Source: JAVBLY01 sp031553035 (lineage in GTDB: Bacteria > Bacillota > Clostridia > Peptostreptococcales > Anaerovoracaceae). Taken from it: a DNA stretch of 64,000 nt. The translations under genes and the position numbers were made by a program. The notes beneath the pieces were generated by a model. The model saw nothing but the letters and a program-made list of their open reading frames with translations. It was not told the origin of the DNA and ran no database searches. The stretch spans positions 1 to 64,000 of the forward strand of contig JAVBLY010000008.1 of assembly GCA_031553035.1 (NCBI GenBank), written 5' to 3'. Position 1 is the first letter of the stretch, and every line of letters begins with the position of its first letter. Below, piece after piece: positions 8,557-17,594 of this stretch.

Positions 8557-11500
8557 ATGAAAACAAATCTTAGAAATGTGTTTTGCATTGTGCTGGTAGC
8601 ACTAATGGTTGCCAGCCCGTTCGTTTGTATAGGAATGGGAATAGATAGTGTATTGGCGACCGAAAGTAGTGTACAGGATACCAGCGACAGCACAGTTACA
8701 GACGCTGGAATAATTGAAGCCACAACCGGTACAAGCATTACTGCAGTCATGAAAGAATATAATAATACACAAGGTGCTATGATCGGCACAGACCAAAATG
8801 GGAATACTAAGGATCTAACAATCAACAACGGGACCAGAGCGAGAATACTAAGGGCACCGGCGGGCGGACCGGGGATCATAGATCTTGATACAATAGAAGA
8901 CGTTGAAATCACTGTAAGCATAGAAGGTGGCTTGGTAGTTGCGAACTGGAGTGGAGGTAGCGTCTCAGCAGATATCGACGACGGGTTGCGGGTAATTGGA
9001 ACGACGTCGATGGATACAAATTTGGTGCTGGACGGCGCCGGCGACCCCGGCGAGATGAAGATCATTCTCAGCGGTGCATCAATCACAACAACATCAGCAG
9101 ATGAAGTGGAGAATTCGCCCGTCTCCCTGACGAACGGTGCTCAGGGGAGAATCGAACTCATTGGAGATAATGAACTCATAAGTGAATCGGCGGACCTGGC
9201 AGTGCTGGAAGTTAATTCGGATTGCAGCCTTACACTATCCGGACACAGCGATCAAGAAGGAAATCTTGATGTTCAAGTCGATAGTGTCGAGCAGTCAAAT
9301 TGTGCAGCAATCGGTGGCAGTGCAAATTCTGACTGCGGAATAATAAACATCACAACTGGTGCCAATATAACTGCAATCATGGAAGTCGCAGGTAATGATG
9401 AAATGCCTATGGGTGCGGCCATCGGAGGCAGTGCAAATGGAAATACTGAAGGAATAATGATCGATGGTGGGGTTGTCACCGCAACAAGTCAGGGCGATGG
9501 CGCGGCTATCGGAGGCGGTGCAAATGGATATATTGAAGAAATAATGATCGATGGTGGGGTTGTCACCGCAACAAGTCAGGGCGATGGTGCGGCTATCGGA
9601 GGCGGCGGTGGTGAATTCGGAGATGTTGATGACATAAAAATCTATGGTGGAAATATTACGGCAACGTCTTCCGAAGGTGCAGGCATCGGCGGAGGAACTG
9701 AGAGTAAAGATTTTAATATATTGATAAATGATGGAAGCATAATAGCAACATCTTCCAAAGGTGCAGGCATCGGTGGGGGTGAAGAAGGGAACGCTGGAGG
9801 TATAACAATCAATAATGGAAATATTACAGCGACATCTAATGGTCAAGCTGCAGGCATCGGTGGCGGTGATGGTAATGATGGTTTCAATATTCGAATCAAT
9901 GATGGGAATATCACAGCGACAAGCAAGGGAGATGGTGCCGGCATCGGTAGCGGAGCTGGCGCTATAGGTTATGATATTTTTGTCAACGGCGGAGATATCA
10001 CGGCGATATCCGAGGGTAATGGTGCTGGCATAGGCGGGGGCGGTGATGCTAATAATATTCAGATCAGTGGCGGAAATATTGAGGCAACAAGCAAAGGCAA
10101 TGGAGCAGGCATCGGCAGCGGAGAAAGTAGTCAAAGCGATAATATTTCTATCAGTGATAGTTATGTGCGTGCCGGCAGCGGCTCTATTGAAAGATCTGTG
10201 GGGATCGGCGGTGGTGTCGGTGGTCTAGGCGCCGACATAAGTATCGAGAACAGCTATGTGACTCTGGATCCACAAGCAACAGCATACTTAGGAGTCGCGG
10301 CAGACTACGGCTATATTGGTGATGCAGCTGATGACCTAGACAACCCTTCGCCAGTGACTATAGAAGACAGTTCAGTGTGTTTTTCCAAAGATGCGACAGA
10401 TAGCGGGTTCTTTCGGATCGGCGACAATTTAATAAATGAAGATAATGATTCTGTCTATAGGGTCATAGTACCAAAGGTACATAACTTGAAGAGCACATCC
10501 CTCAATGGGGCGCTGAATATCAAACAGAACGTGAGCAGTTCAGCTATTATTAAAACTGTTCCCGTGATCGCTTCGACTTCGAATATGGGACATTTTGATC
10601 TTGAGCCAGATGATCTTTCAGCTCAGATATTCTTGCCTCTCGAGAATTATGATGACATAAATGTGGGAGCATATCGATATGGGTGCGTTGATGTACAGGA
10701 CAACAGTTCTAATGCTACCGTGATAAATAAAGTGCAATGGAATACAAAGAATTATACGATCAATGCTCCTAATGCTACCGATGCAGATGTTGGCAGCAAA
10801 CTATCACAATCACAACTCAATGGAGGATCCGTCTACTTTGGTCTTCATCAGGTAAATGGGACATTTGAGTGGAGCGATCCAGATACTGAGATAACAGATG
10901 GTAAGAAAGCTTATCCGGTTACATTCACACCTTTGGATCTTAATAATTATGAGGTTCTCAGTGACAATTCCGAATTAACCGGATTAGCAGTTACGCCGAT
11001 CGATAACAATACTGACCCAAATCAACCGGCTGATCCTAACGGACCAGGCGATCCAACTAAACCAATTGATCCTAAAAATCCAGACGATCCTGAAAAAACA
11101 GATGATCCTGAAAGTGATATTGATGTCACTATTGGGGACGACGAGATAGACAGGGATCCAGATGAAAATTCTGATGATGATCTGAGTGTTGCTTCACTAG
11201 CCAGCCCATACGATTCATCTTTGGATTACGGCGACGGTGACGTAAAAACAACCCCTGAAGAAAAAAGTTCAAGTGCGTTGCCTATCCTTGCAATAGGGGG
11301 AATACTTCTTGCGCTTGGTGCCGGTGCCGTGACATTCGTTCCGGGCATTAATTCCCTTGCTCTGGCAGCACTATCTTCAGCCGCATCATGGTCAAGGACA
11401 CCATTCATGAAGAGGGTAAAGGTCAGCGTTCATTTCCCGGAGGGATCGGAGCATGAATCTATCGACAATGAAGAGCTCCTGATAATTGGATCATTGACTG

Positions 11501-11709
11501 CAACCAAAGTCATAGACAAATTCGCCAAAAAAACAGGCATGGATATTAACTTTGATGAAAAAGAAGATATTTTAGAATCAATAAACAATCACGGTGCCGA
11601 ATCTACTGATAAAAAATGGCAGTTCAGTACAGATAGTTTCGATACACTGGAAACAGATATGCAGAAGAAGCTTGAGCGAAATGATCATGTAGAATGGAGA
11701 TTTTTATAA
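8557..11709 (+). CDS. Large glycine-rich beta-helix surface protein with membrane anchor and cytoplasmic tail
   Basis: A 1,050-residue protein. Residues 1-35 are a signal peptide. The ectodomain from about 240 to 560 carries about a dozen repeats of the pattern (I-NGG-ITATS-G-GAGIGGG), typical of right-handed parallel beta-helix surface proteins of Firmicutes. A Pro/Asp-rich linker (PADPNGPGDPTKPIDPKNP) precedes a transmembrane helix at about 907-930. Unusually, a charged tail of about 115 residues follows on the cytoplasmic side and ends in VEWRFL, so this is not a simple cell-wall anchor. The start follows GGGAGGGG. The next gene starts on the base after its stop. Site B and hairpin copy 1 lie upstream. 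Function is unknown; adhesion is a family-level guess. Confidence 0.8.
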   Translation: MKTNLRNVFCIVLVALMVASPFVCIGMGIDSVLATESSVQDTSDSTVTDAGIIEATTGTSITAVMKEYNNTQGAMIGTDQNGNTKDLTINNGTRARILRAPAGGPGIIDLDTIEDVEITVSIEGGLVVANWSGGSVSADIDDGLRVIGTTSMDTNLVLDGAGDPGEMKIILSGASITTTSADEVENSPVSLTNGAQGRIELIGDNELISESADLAVLEVNSDCSLTLSGHSDQEGNLDVQVDSVEQSNCAAIGGSANSDCGIINITTGANITAIMEVAGNDEMPMGAAIGGSANGNTEGIMIDGGVVTATSQGDGAAIGGGANGYIEEIMIDGGVVTATSQGDGAAIGGGGGEFGDVDDIKIYGGNITATSSEGAGIGGGTESKDFNILINDGSIIATSSKGAGIGGGEEGNAGGITINNGNITATSNGQAAGIGGGDGNDGFNIRINDGNITATSKGDGAGIGSGAGAIGYDIFVNGGDITAISEGNGAGIGGGGDANNIQISGGNIEATSKGNGAGIGSGESSQSDNISISDSYVRAGSGSIERSVGIGGGVGGLGADISIENSYVTLDPQATAYLGVAADYGYIGDAADDLDNPSPVTIEDSSVCFSKDATDSGFFRIGDNLINEDNDSVYRVIVPKVHNLKSTSLNGALNIKQNVSSSAIIKTVPVIASTSNMGHFDLEPDDLSAQIFLPLENYDDINVGAYRYGCVDVQDNSSNATVINKVQWNTKNYTINAPNATDADVGSKLSQSQLNGGSVYFGLHQVNGTFEWSDPDTEITDGKKAYPVTFTPLDLNNYEVLSDNSELTGLAVTPIDNNTDPNQPADPNGPGDPTKPIDPKNPDDPEKTDDPESDIDVTIGDDEIDRDPDENSDDDLSVASLASPYDSSLDYGDGDVKTTPEEKSSSALPILAIGGILLALGAGAVTFVPGINSLALAALSSAASWSRTPFMKRVKVSVHFPEGSEHESIDNEELLIIGSLTATKVIDKFAKKTGMDINFDEKEDILESINNHGAESTDKKWQFSTDSFDTLETDMQKKLERNDHVEWRFL
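9454..9606 (+). repeat. 87-bp tandem duplication within the beta-helix gene
   Basis: The sequence from 9454 recurs 87 bp later at 9541 (29 residues, one beta-helix turn pair). About 65 bp are identical except for a single C/T difference. Other repeats in the gene are conserved only in protein, so this copy is recent and points to growth or shrinkage of the repeat region by slippage or recombination. Confidence 0.8.
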
Positions 11710-12033
11710 ATGAATAAGAATAATAAGGAAACGCAAACGGTAAAAGCAAAGTCAAAGCCCGGGATACTAAAGAAATTTGCCCGCAAGATCCCGTATTCAA
11801 TATATTACATACTCTTCTTTGTATATGCGATGTTATTTGTTATTTGTTTCGGGGGGAGGGCGATACTGGAAAAGATCGCATTTACAGAAGTGCAGGGAGC
11901 ATATCAAACCATCGACAACTTCTTTCCTCAGTTCTTCGCCATCAGCGAGATGATCTGGCTTAGGGTGGTATTGATAATCTTTTCTGTGATTACATTGTAT
12001 CTTTACCTGATAAAGACACGCATAATAAAATGA
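11710..12033 (+). CDS. Small two-helix membrane protein, partner of the beta-helix protein
   Basis: A 107-residue protein with a basic N-terminus and two strong transmembrane segments (about residues 29-48 and 82-101), with a short outside loop between them. Its ATG immediately follows the stop of the beta-helix surface gene, so the two are translationally coupled. No family is recognised. A role in assembly, stability or signalling of the large protein's membrane-cytoplasm part is plausible from coupling alone. Confidence 0.7.
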   Translation: MNKNNKETQTVKAKSKPGILKKFARKIPYSIYYILFFVYAMLFVICFGGRAILEKIAFTEVQGAYQTIDNFFPQFFAISEMIWLRVVLIIFSVITLYLYLIKTRIIK

Positions 12034-12071
12034 CGCATTATGATTAGGAGTTTATGTTTATTTCAGGAGCT

Positions 12072-12111
12072 CTGGATTGTGTATGATTTTGCCGGGGGAG
12101 CGTGCAATCCA
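12072..12111 (+). ncRNA. Leader/terminal hairpin, divergent copy 4
   Basis: GGATTG (12074-12079) pairs with CAATCC (12105-12110). The interior GGGGGAGCG resembles the AGGGAGCG of copies 1 to 3. It lies after the beta-helix operon and before Site C, so it is probably in a 3' UTR rather than a leader. Membership in the hairpin family is tentative. Confidence 0.35.
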
Positions 12112-12144
12112 AGGCTTCTGTTTCTTTTCGATATACCGGCTGGG

Positions 12145-12182
12145 TTTTAACATTAATTTAATACCAAATCAAATATTATATT
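12145..12182 (+). promoter_or_regulatory. Site C: SARP-type direct-repeat promoter before the MACPF gene
   Basis: TTTTAAC at 12145-12151 and ATTTAAT at 12156-12162 (11-bp period), then 14 bp, then TATATT at 12177-12182. The 14-bp spacer shares CAAATCAAATA with Site A apart from one edge base. Expected transcription start is about 45 nt before the MACPF start codon. Confidence 0.65.
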
Positions 12183-12234
12183 TTTGGAAAGTAGGAACAG
12201 TTTTTAGCAGTTATTGAAAAGAGGAGGAAGAAAG

Positions 12235-15200
12235 ATGCATATTAAAAAAAGGATAATACCATTGATTGTAGTGGTGCTCATGGTCGCTTCGGTAGCAGTA
12301 CCATATGACACCTCTGTGGAGGCAGCGACTAATGTCGGACTGCAGCAGCTTCTTAGAGGCTATAATGTGCTTTCCGGTAAGGAGCTGTCAAATGATCATA
12401 CTGAGAACATTTTATTTAAAACCTCTGCTTCAGATGCACTTGCAGAATATTACGCATTTGATCAGTCGTATTTGACCACTTTCGATACTTATTCTGGGCG
12501 TTCCATGACAGAATATGCCAAAGCTCATGGCTTAGATCTTAAGACTGAGGTCAGTGCTAATGTTAGTGTGGGAAAAGTGTTTACGGCAAGCGCTAGTGCA
12601 AAATTTGGTATGATTAATAAGGAAACCTATCGTAATGGGTTTGAATCCTATTTTTTTCAGTTCCTCGTCAATCATAAGAGAGGAAAAAATGCAATAAAAA
12701 ACATGGATTCTCCTGCGACAAAAAAAGCGTTGCAGCAGCAATTGAATCCGGAATTTTTAAAAGCTTTATTGAATGCCAGCGATATAAAAACAGAAATTTT
12801 CGAAAAGTACGGTACTCATTTTATCACTTCATACAGCTTGGGAGGTTATTCGGAGTTTAACCTTTCCACAGTCGTTACAAACGAGGAAATGTCCGATACA
12901 GACATAAGAAATTATGGTGCGACAGTCTCTGCTTCAGGCAGAAAAGGCATAGGTCTCAAAGTTGGTGCTACAGCTTCGGCTGATATGACAACGAGCTCAG
13001 AAACTTTTTGTCAAAGTGGTAAAGCTAAGACGCAGGTAAAATGCACGGTTGTCGGTGGCGTTGGCGGCATTTCCCTTAGTGATACTGACAGCTCTCAAAT
13101 AGAAAATACGATCAACAGGTGGCTGGATTCTTTTATCATATCAGGCGACAATGCAAATTGTGGAATGTTGGTTGATAGTAATTTGAAACTGAATGGAGTA
13201 TGGGAATTGCTTCCCGATGGATATGAAGATAGAAAAAGAGAATTGATGAAGAAGTATCTTGAAGAGTCTCTTTTGAAAGATAAAGAATTTTATAACGAAT
13301 TTATATACAAGGCAGTCATAGAGGGCGATACTTACAAAGAAATTGAGGCTTATACGGAATTAGAATCAAGACCCACAACAGAAGCTATCGAAATAAGCTC
13401 GGCGGCTGACTTTATGGCTATAGGTAATGCAAATAAACCGTTAAATGGCAGTTATATCCTGACAAATGATATCGATTTATTAGATATCACGAACACGAAT
13501 TATCCGCTGAAGAGCAAAACATTTACAGGGAAATTTGAGGGCGGAGGTCATTCTATTAAATATTATTATAATAATAAATCAAAACTTGATATTGCAGATC
13601 CACGCTTTGGTTTATTTTATCAAAATGGAGGATTGATTCAAAATTTATCAATAAAAGATACCTGGGTAGAATACAATAATGAAGCAATCGCTGATCGAAC
13701 GGTTTTGAGCGACTCATTCAAGCCCACTTACCGTGCAGGCTTAATCACAGGTCTTAACTGGGGTACGATACAGAATTGCCATGCAATCGATTCTCAATTG
13801 AATATACGTTTAAACGCAAAATGCGGAGGTGATTATTATACAAGGTCAGGTGACGAATCTATCGTATACTGCGGTGGTATTGCTGGGGAAAATTCGGGCA
13901 ATATTCTTCGGTGCAGTTTCGTAAATAAAAATGTTAACTCTGATCAGTCTACTGTACAGGCACGTACAGACACTTTTGAAGCAAAGGATAATTTTAGCAC
14001 GTATGCAATTGCGGGAGGTATTGTCGGCAAGCATACTAAGGGTTCTGTATCTGATTGCTTTTTTGATGGGAGAGGAGTATACGGATATACTATGACTAGG
14101 AATTTCACAATTAAAGGACTCCTTGAAGATAATCACAAGCCTACCTTGAGACGGTACATCGGAGGGATAGCAGGAGAGGTGGTAACTAAAGAGGCGGATG
14201 AACCGCCAACAATTATAAGGTGTTTTTCCAATGGTTGGGAAGGCGATAATTATTCGGCCACACATCTTACGGGCGAAAGTGCAAAAAAAGCGATTAGCAT
14301 TGCAAACCGCGGCAGTGTGATAGGAGCCGGCAGCACAGAACGATACATGACGGATTGTTTTTACCCTGAAACAAAATCGGCGGTTGGCTACGGCAATAGC
14401 AATGGGGCGACACCATTGGAGAATTTTAAAGTACAGGAGATTTACAATGTTTTGTCACCGCATGGATGGACACTTAATACAAGTTTAGACGTCTGTCCCC
14501 AGTTAGATAAAACGAGTGAGTCCGCCGCTTTCTATATATATTTCAAAGACAATGTTAAACCAAAATTCAATGAGTGTGACATATTGGAAGATCTAAAGAA
14601 TATTATGAAGGTGAATTTTTCTGGGGTTAGAGATATTACCGATGAAGTGGAAATCCGATATAATTTCAACACTACGGGCAAACAACAAATTCAACTGATC
14701 TACAAAGAGGACGGTACAACTTATTATGGCTGGATGGGCGTTACTGTTAATGCACTTGATATTGGTATAGGTTCACCGATTGTTGAAGACATAGTTGTGT
14801 CGCCTAACAAAGTGACAGTAGCGGCAGGTAAAACACAGCAGTTCCTTTCGTTGGTTAATGGCAGCAATTATCCATCACAGAGTGTAACATGGAGTGTGAC
14901 GGGTAATAAGAGCGCAAGCACGAAAATTTCAACTTCAGGTCTTTTAACAGTTGGTGCAGATGAAGGTGCTTCAACCCTGAACATTACAGCCACATCGAAT
15001 GCAAATGTAAGCAAAAAAGCGACAGCAATTGTAACGGTGACGCCAACACCAATTGGGACAAATAACAAGCTTAAATCACTCAAGGCATCAAAAGGCAAGT
15101 TCACCAAGAAATTCAAAGCAACAAGGACAAAATATACCTTGAAGCTGAAGAAAAGCCAGAGCAAGACAAAGATTTATGCAAAAAAGGCTCAGTCTACGGC

Positions 15201-15357
15201 GAAAACATATATCAAAATAGGCAAAGGTAAATATAAGTCAAGAAGCAGCATTACAGTGAAACTTAATAAAGGCAAAAGCAAGACTGTATATATTAAAGTC
15301 AAAGCACAGAACGGAAAGACCAGGACCTACAAAGTAATTGTTAAAAGAGCTAAATAA
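12235..15357 (+). CDS. Secreted MACPF (perforin-like) surface protein
   Basis: A 1,040-residue secreted protein. The start is ATG 12235 after AGGAGG; the longer frame from TTG 12214 would place the ribosome site inside the gene. A signal peptide ends near SVEAAT. A MACPF pore-forming domain follows, with the signature EKYGTHFITSYSLGGY at about residue 190 and a GGVGG hinge-like stretch about 85 residues later. Residues about 395-690 carry GLUG-type beta-helix repeats (GGIAGENSGNI-C, GGIVGKHTKGSVSDC). Next is a group 2 bacterial Ig-like domain (VVSPNKVTVAAGKTQQF...), then a lysine-rich cadherin-like beta-sandwich (LKSLKASKGKFTKKF). MACPF proteins lyse or remodel membranes in immunity, symbiosis and bacterial competition. 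Target and toxicity are unknown here. Site C precedes the gene and a strong terminator follows it. Confidence 0.85.
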   Translation: MHIKKRIIPLIVVVLMVASVAVPYDTSVEAATNVGLQQLLRGYNVLSGKELSNDHTENILFKTSASDALAEYYAFDQSYLTTFDTYSGRSMTEYAKAHGLDLKTEVSANVSVGKVFTASASAKFGMINKETYRNGFESYFFQFLVNHKRGKNAIKNMDSPATKKALQQQLNPEFLKALLNASDIKTEIFEKYGTHFITSYSLGGYSEFNLSTVVTNEEMSDTDIRNYGATVSASGRKGIGLKVGATASADMTTSSETFCQSGKAKTQVKCTVVGGVGGISLSDTDSSQIENTINRWLDSFIISGDNANCGMLVDSNLKLNGVWELLPDGYEDRKRELMKKYLEESLLKDKEFYNEFIYKAVIEGDTYKEIEAYTELESRPTTEAIEISSAADFMAIGNANKPLNGSYILTNDIDLLDITNTNYPLKSKTFTGKFEGGGHSIKYYYNNKSKLDIADPRFGLFYQNGGLIQNLSIKDTWVEYNNEAIADRTVLSDSFKPTYRAGLITGLNWGTIQNCHAIDSQLNIRLNAKCGGDYYTRSGDESIVYCGGIAGENSGNILRCSFVNKNVNSDQSTVQARTDTFEAKDNFSTYAIAGGIVGKHTKGSVSDCFFDGRGVYGYTMTRNFTIKGLLEDNHKPTLRRYIGGIAGEVVTKEADEPPTIIRCFSNGWEGDNYSATHLTGESAKKAISIANRGSVIGAGSTERYMTDCFYPETKSAVGYGNSNGATPLENFKVQEIYNVLSPHGWTLNTSLDVCPQLDKTSESAAFYIYFKDNVKPKFNECDILEDLKNIMKVNFSGVRDITDEVEIRYNFNTTGKQQIQLIYKEDGTTYYGWMGVTVNALDIGIGSPIVEDIVVSPNKVTVAAGKTQQFLSLVNGSNYPSQSVTWSVTGNKSASTKISTSGLLTVGADEGASTLNITATSNANVSKKATAIVTVTPTPIGTNNKLKSLKASKGKFTKKFKATRTKYTLKLKKSQSKTKIYAKKAQSTAKTYIKIGKGKYKSRSSITVKLNKGKSKTVYIKVKAQNGKTRTYKVIVKRAK

Positions 15358-15370
15358 ATCCATCATATAC

Positions 15371-15406
15371 AAAGATAAAGCCCTGTTTATTCAGGGCTTT
15401 ATCTTT
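15371..15406. terminator. Strong hairpin terminator after the MACPF gene
   Basis: A perfect 15-bp stem (AAAGATAAAGCCCTG with its complement) closes a 6-nt loop. The A-rich and U-rich ends make it usable on both strands. Confidence 0.85.
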
Positions 15407-15483
15407 AGGGGTCTACATCCCCAGTGTTCCAAAATATAAAAAACTAATTGTTAGTACCGTGGATCAAAGGGAGGGAATTAATA

Positions 15484-16245
15484 ATGGAGAGTAAAGTTTA
15501 CAGGAAAGGTATATCAGTATTAATTATCTTGGTAATGATTGCAACCGCGTTCGCACTTCCGACGCTTTCGAAAGAAGATGTTTATGCGGCTGCAAAGTAC
15601 AAGATTACATTCAAAGCCAACAAAGGGAAATTTGCAAAAGGCGCAAAAAGAACAAAGAAAGTTGTCAGAGGTAAAAAATTGGGCAAGCTTCCCAAGGTGA
15701 CCAGACCGGGATATGTTTTTATGGGCTTTTATACAAAGAAAAGCGGCGGAAAGAAATTTACCAAGTCCACAAGGATAAAAAAGAGCAGAACATTGTACGT
15801 TCATTGGGCAAAGAAAATAAAAGCTAATTCCAAATATACAAAAATAGTTAGTCAGCAGTGTCCTACAGTTAGTGCACTGGAAGCTGAAGTAGGCTCACTG
15901 GAATTAGTGGATTCATATGTTGTGGGCGACAATACTTTCAAACGTTTTGTATATAAAGCCGCCAATGGAATGTATTATTCCATGGATAAGTACGATGCGT
16001 ACGAAGGATATTGGATCAGAATCAACGCAAAAGTGAAAGATATCTACGGCATTACCAAAGGGTATAATTATAAAACATTCGGCAAAAAAGTTGGTATCAA
16101 TCCGATGTATTATTTAGATGAGATATCAAAAAATGATAGCTTTGATTACATAAAGTCAGGTATTAATTATAATATTAAACTTAATGGCCTTACAGTAAAG
16201 CCAACCAGCAACATTTCAATGTCTTTCTATCCTGCACGAAGTTAA
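15484..16245 (+). CDS. Secreted InlB-repeat protein with unknown C-terminal domain
   Basis: A 253-residue protein starting at ATG 15484 after AGGGAGG. A signal peptide (ending near VYAAAK) is followed by one lysine-rich InlB B-repeat (FKANKGKF...GY-FMGFYTKKSGGKKF...LYVHW). The rest, about 140 residues (SQQCPTVSALEAEVGSLELVDSY...), is not similar to the lipocalin-like ends in the downstream array; I do not recognise it. No anchor is visible, so it is probably released or held by charge. It is separated from the MACPF gene by a strong terminator and has no heptamer promoter of its own that I can find. Confidence 0.75.
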   Translation: MESKVYRKGISVLIILVMIATAFALPTLSKEDVYAAAKYKITFKANKGKFAKGAKRTKKVVRGKKLGKLPKVTRPGYVFMGFYTKKSGGKKFTKSTRIKKSRTLYVHWAKKIKANSKYTKIVSQQCPTVSALEAEVGSLELVDSYVVGDNTFKRFVYKAANGMYYSMDKYDAYEGYWIRINAKVKDIYGITKGYNYKTFGKKVGINPMYYLDEISKNDSFDYIKSGINYNIKLNGLTVKPTSNISMSFYPARS

Positions 16246-16297
16246 GTTTGTTATAATGCTGTGTTTTGAAACAATATATGATTGGAGATTATTATGC

Positions 16298-17211
16298 ATG
16301 CAAAAAAAGCAAATATTTCGTTCTTACTATTATGTAAAGATCATGAATGTGTCTAATGATGAAAAAGGTAACGAGTATAAGGCAGATGCCCCGGCATTTT
16401 CCGTAGAGTCAAGAGATATAGTTAATGCAACAGCTCAGAAGGATAAACAGAAGCCAAGTGCTCTAAATGTTTTTTCGAACCAGTATGCTGCAAACTCATC
16501 TGACGGTGCCATAAGTGTTACTTTTACCACGAACAATGCAGTCACGGGTTCCTGTTTAGTTGAGTACATGGCTCTCACCGATGTGGACCAGAAGACCATA
16601 ATAACAAAGAAAATAAAAGAGGAGTACAAAAGTTTTTACAGTATTGATGATGTAAAGATATCCGACGGTGACGGTAACGAAATCATACTTGAAGACGACT
16701 CCAATAAAAAGTTAGAGTTCAGTGAGGATCAGATGTATAACATGGGCACCACAGACAGATTCTACGATTTCGACGGAAATCTTTTCGTTTATGATGAGGA
16801 AGATAATAGATTTTATAACGAAAATGACTGTAATGACTACTTTATAACGATGGCGACGAAGATATAGGTGAGGATGATTATAATCCGTCTATGTACTACA
16901 GTATAAACGGCTTATATTATTACTATTATGAAAAAGGCTGGGAGTACGACAGAGATATGAATGACGGATTCTACTATGACAACTATTTCGACATCTACTG
17001 TTTTGATAATAAATGCTATTACTATGACTCCAAAAAGGATGCATTCTTTGCCGACAGCAAATACTTCTATACTGACAATGATGTATACGGTTGGGAATAT
17101 GGCGTTTTTTACGAAAAAGAATCGGGTGGAAAAATATATATGGATGAAAATGATGAAGATTTTGGATACTGTTTTCCAAACTATTCGCCTATAACAGTTA
17201 TCATATGCTGA
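16298..17211 (+). pseudogene. Frameshifted tyrosine/aspartate-rich protein
   Basis: Two overlapping frames make one sensible protein. Frame one (from ATG 16298) runs into a stop at 16865-16867. The next frame continues the same composition from about 16843 (YNDGDEDIGEDDYNPSMYY) to a stop at 17211. Adding one T to the TTT run at 16841-16843 would fuse them as DYFYNDGDED. Both halves are rich in Tyr, Asp and Phe (Y-FDGNLFVYDEEDNRF, GLYYYYYEKGWEYD). The 5' end is also unclear: a second ATG at 16294 with a better-placed GGAG reads only 20 codons. It may be decayed, a sequencing error, or a -1 frameshift site. No family is recognised. Confidence 0.6.
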
Positions 17212-17248
17212 ATTAACATTTTTTTAATGCAAGGTCAAGTATTATAGT
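17211..17248 (+). promoter_or_regulatory. Site D: SARP-type direct-repeat promoter with long leader
   Basis: AATTAAC at 17211-17217 and TTTTAAT at 17222-17228, then 14 bp, then TATAGT at 17243-17248. The first base overlaps the stop codon of the frameshifted gene. Downstream lies a leader of about 340 nt with two structured elements before the small InlB gene at 17595. Confidence 0.6.
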
Positions 17249-17354
17249 ATTAAATTGTAAATCAAAAGCAGGAGAGTGAGGAGAAATAAATAGGATTATT
17301 TTGGGTTTTGTTTACAAAATGAAATAAACGAGATAATGCTGTAAATTTCTTTGA

Positions 17355-17479
17355 TGTGTGTAGGCTGTCTCATGTTTTATATGCGTGGTGGAAACCGTAA
17401 TGTGTAATGCAATTCTTCTAAGTACGTCTTTGACGGCAATGACGTTACGGTTCGCAAATATTGCTGCAGTCTACGCACA
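17355..17479 (+). ncRNA. Candidate structured leader RNA
   Basis: A long-range stem pairs TGTGTGTAGGCTG (17355-17367) with CAGTCTACGCACA (17467-17479): 13 bp with two G-U pairs. Inside, AACCGTAA (17393-17400) pairs with TTACGGTT (17445-17452), enclosing further short GACGT/ACGTC pairing. The element sits about 100 nt after Site D and 115 nt before the next gene, in a region with no plausible ORF. I recognise no known riboswitch consensus in it. Confidence 0.45.
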
Positions 17480-17524
17480 TTTATTAATTGAGAATCATGC
17501 TTGCAGAAAAAGGTTGTTATTCTT

Positions 17525-17564
17525 ATAGGCCGTTTCCTGCGATTTGTCCCAGGGAGCGGTCTAT
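17525..17564 (+). ncRNA. Leader hairpin, copy 2
   Basis: Arms 17525-17532 and 17557-17564 pair over 8 bp. The interior is identical to copy 1 (TTCCTG/CAGGGA around CGATTTGTCC). Outer pairs differ from copy 1 by compensatory changes (G-C to A-U; A-U to G-U). It lies 30 nt before the next start codon with no U-tract. Confidence 0.6.
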
Positions 17565-17594
17565 ATAAACGAAATTAATTAGAGGGTAAATACG

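Noticed and set aside
9421..10140. CRISPR-like repeat array
   Set aside because: The repeats are in-frame protein repeats of a beta-helix with degenerate DNA, and have no spacer structure.
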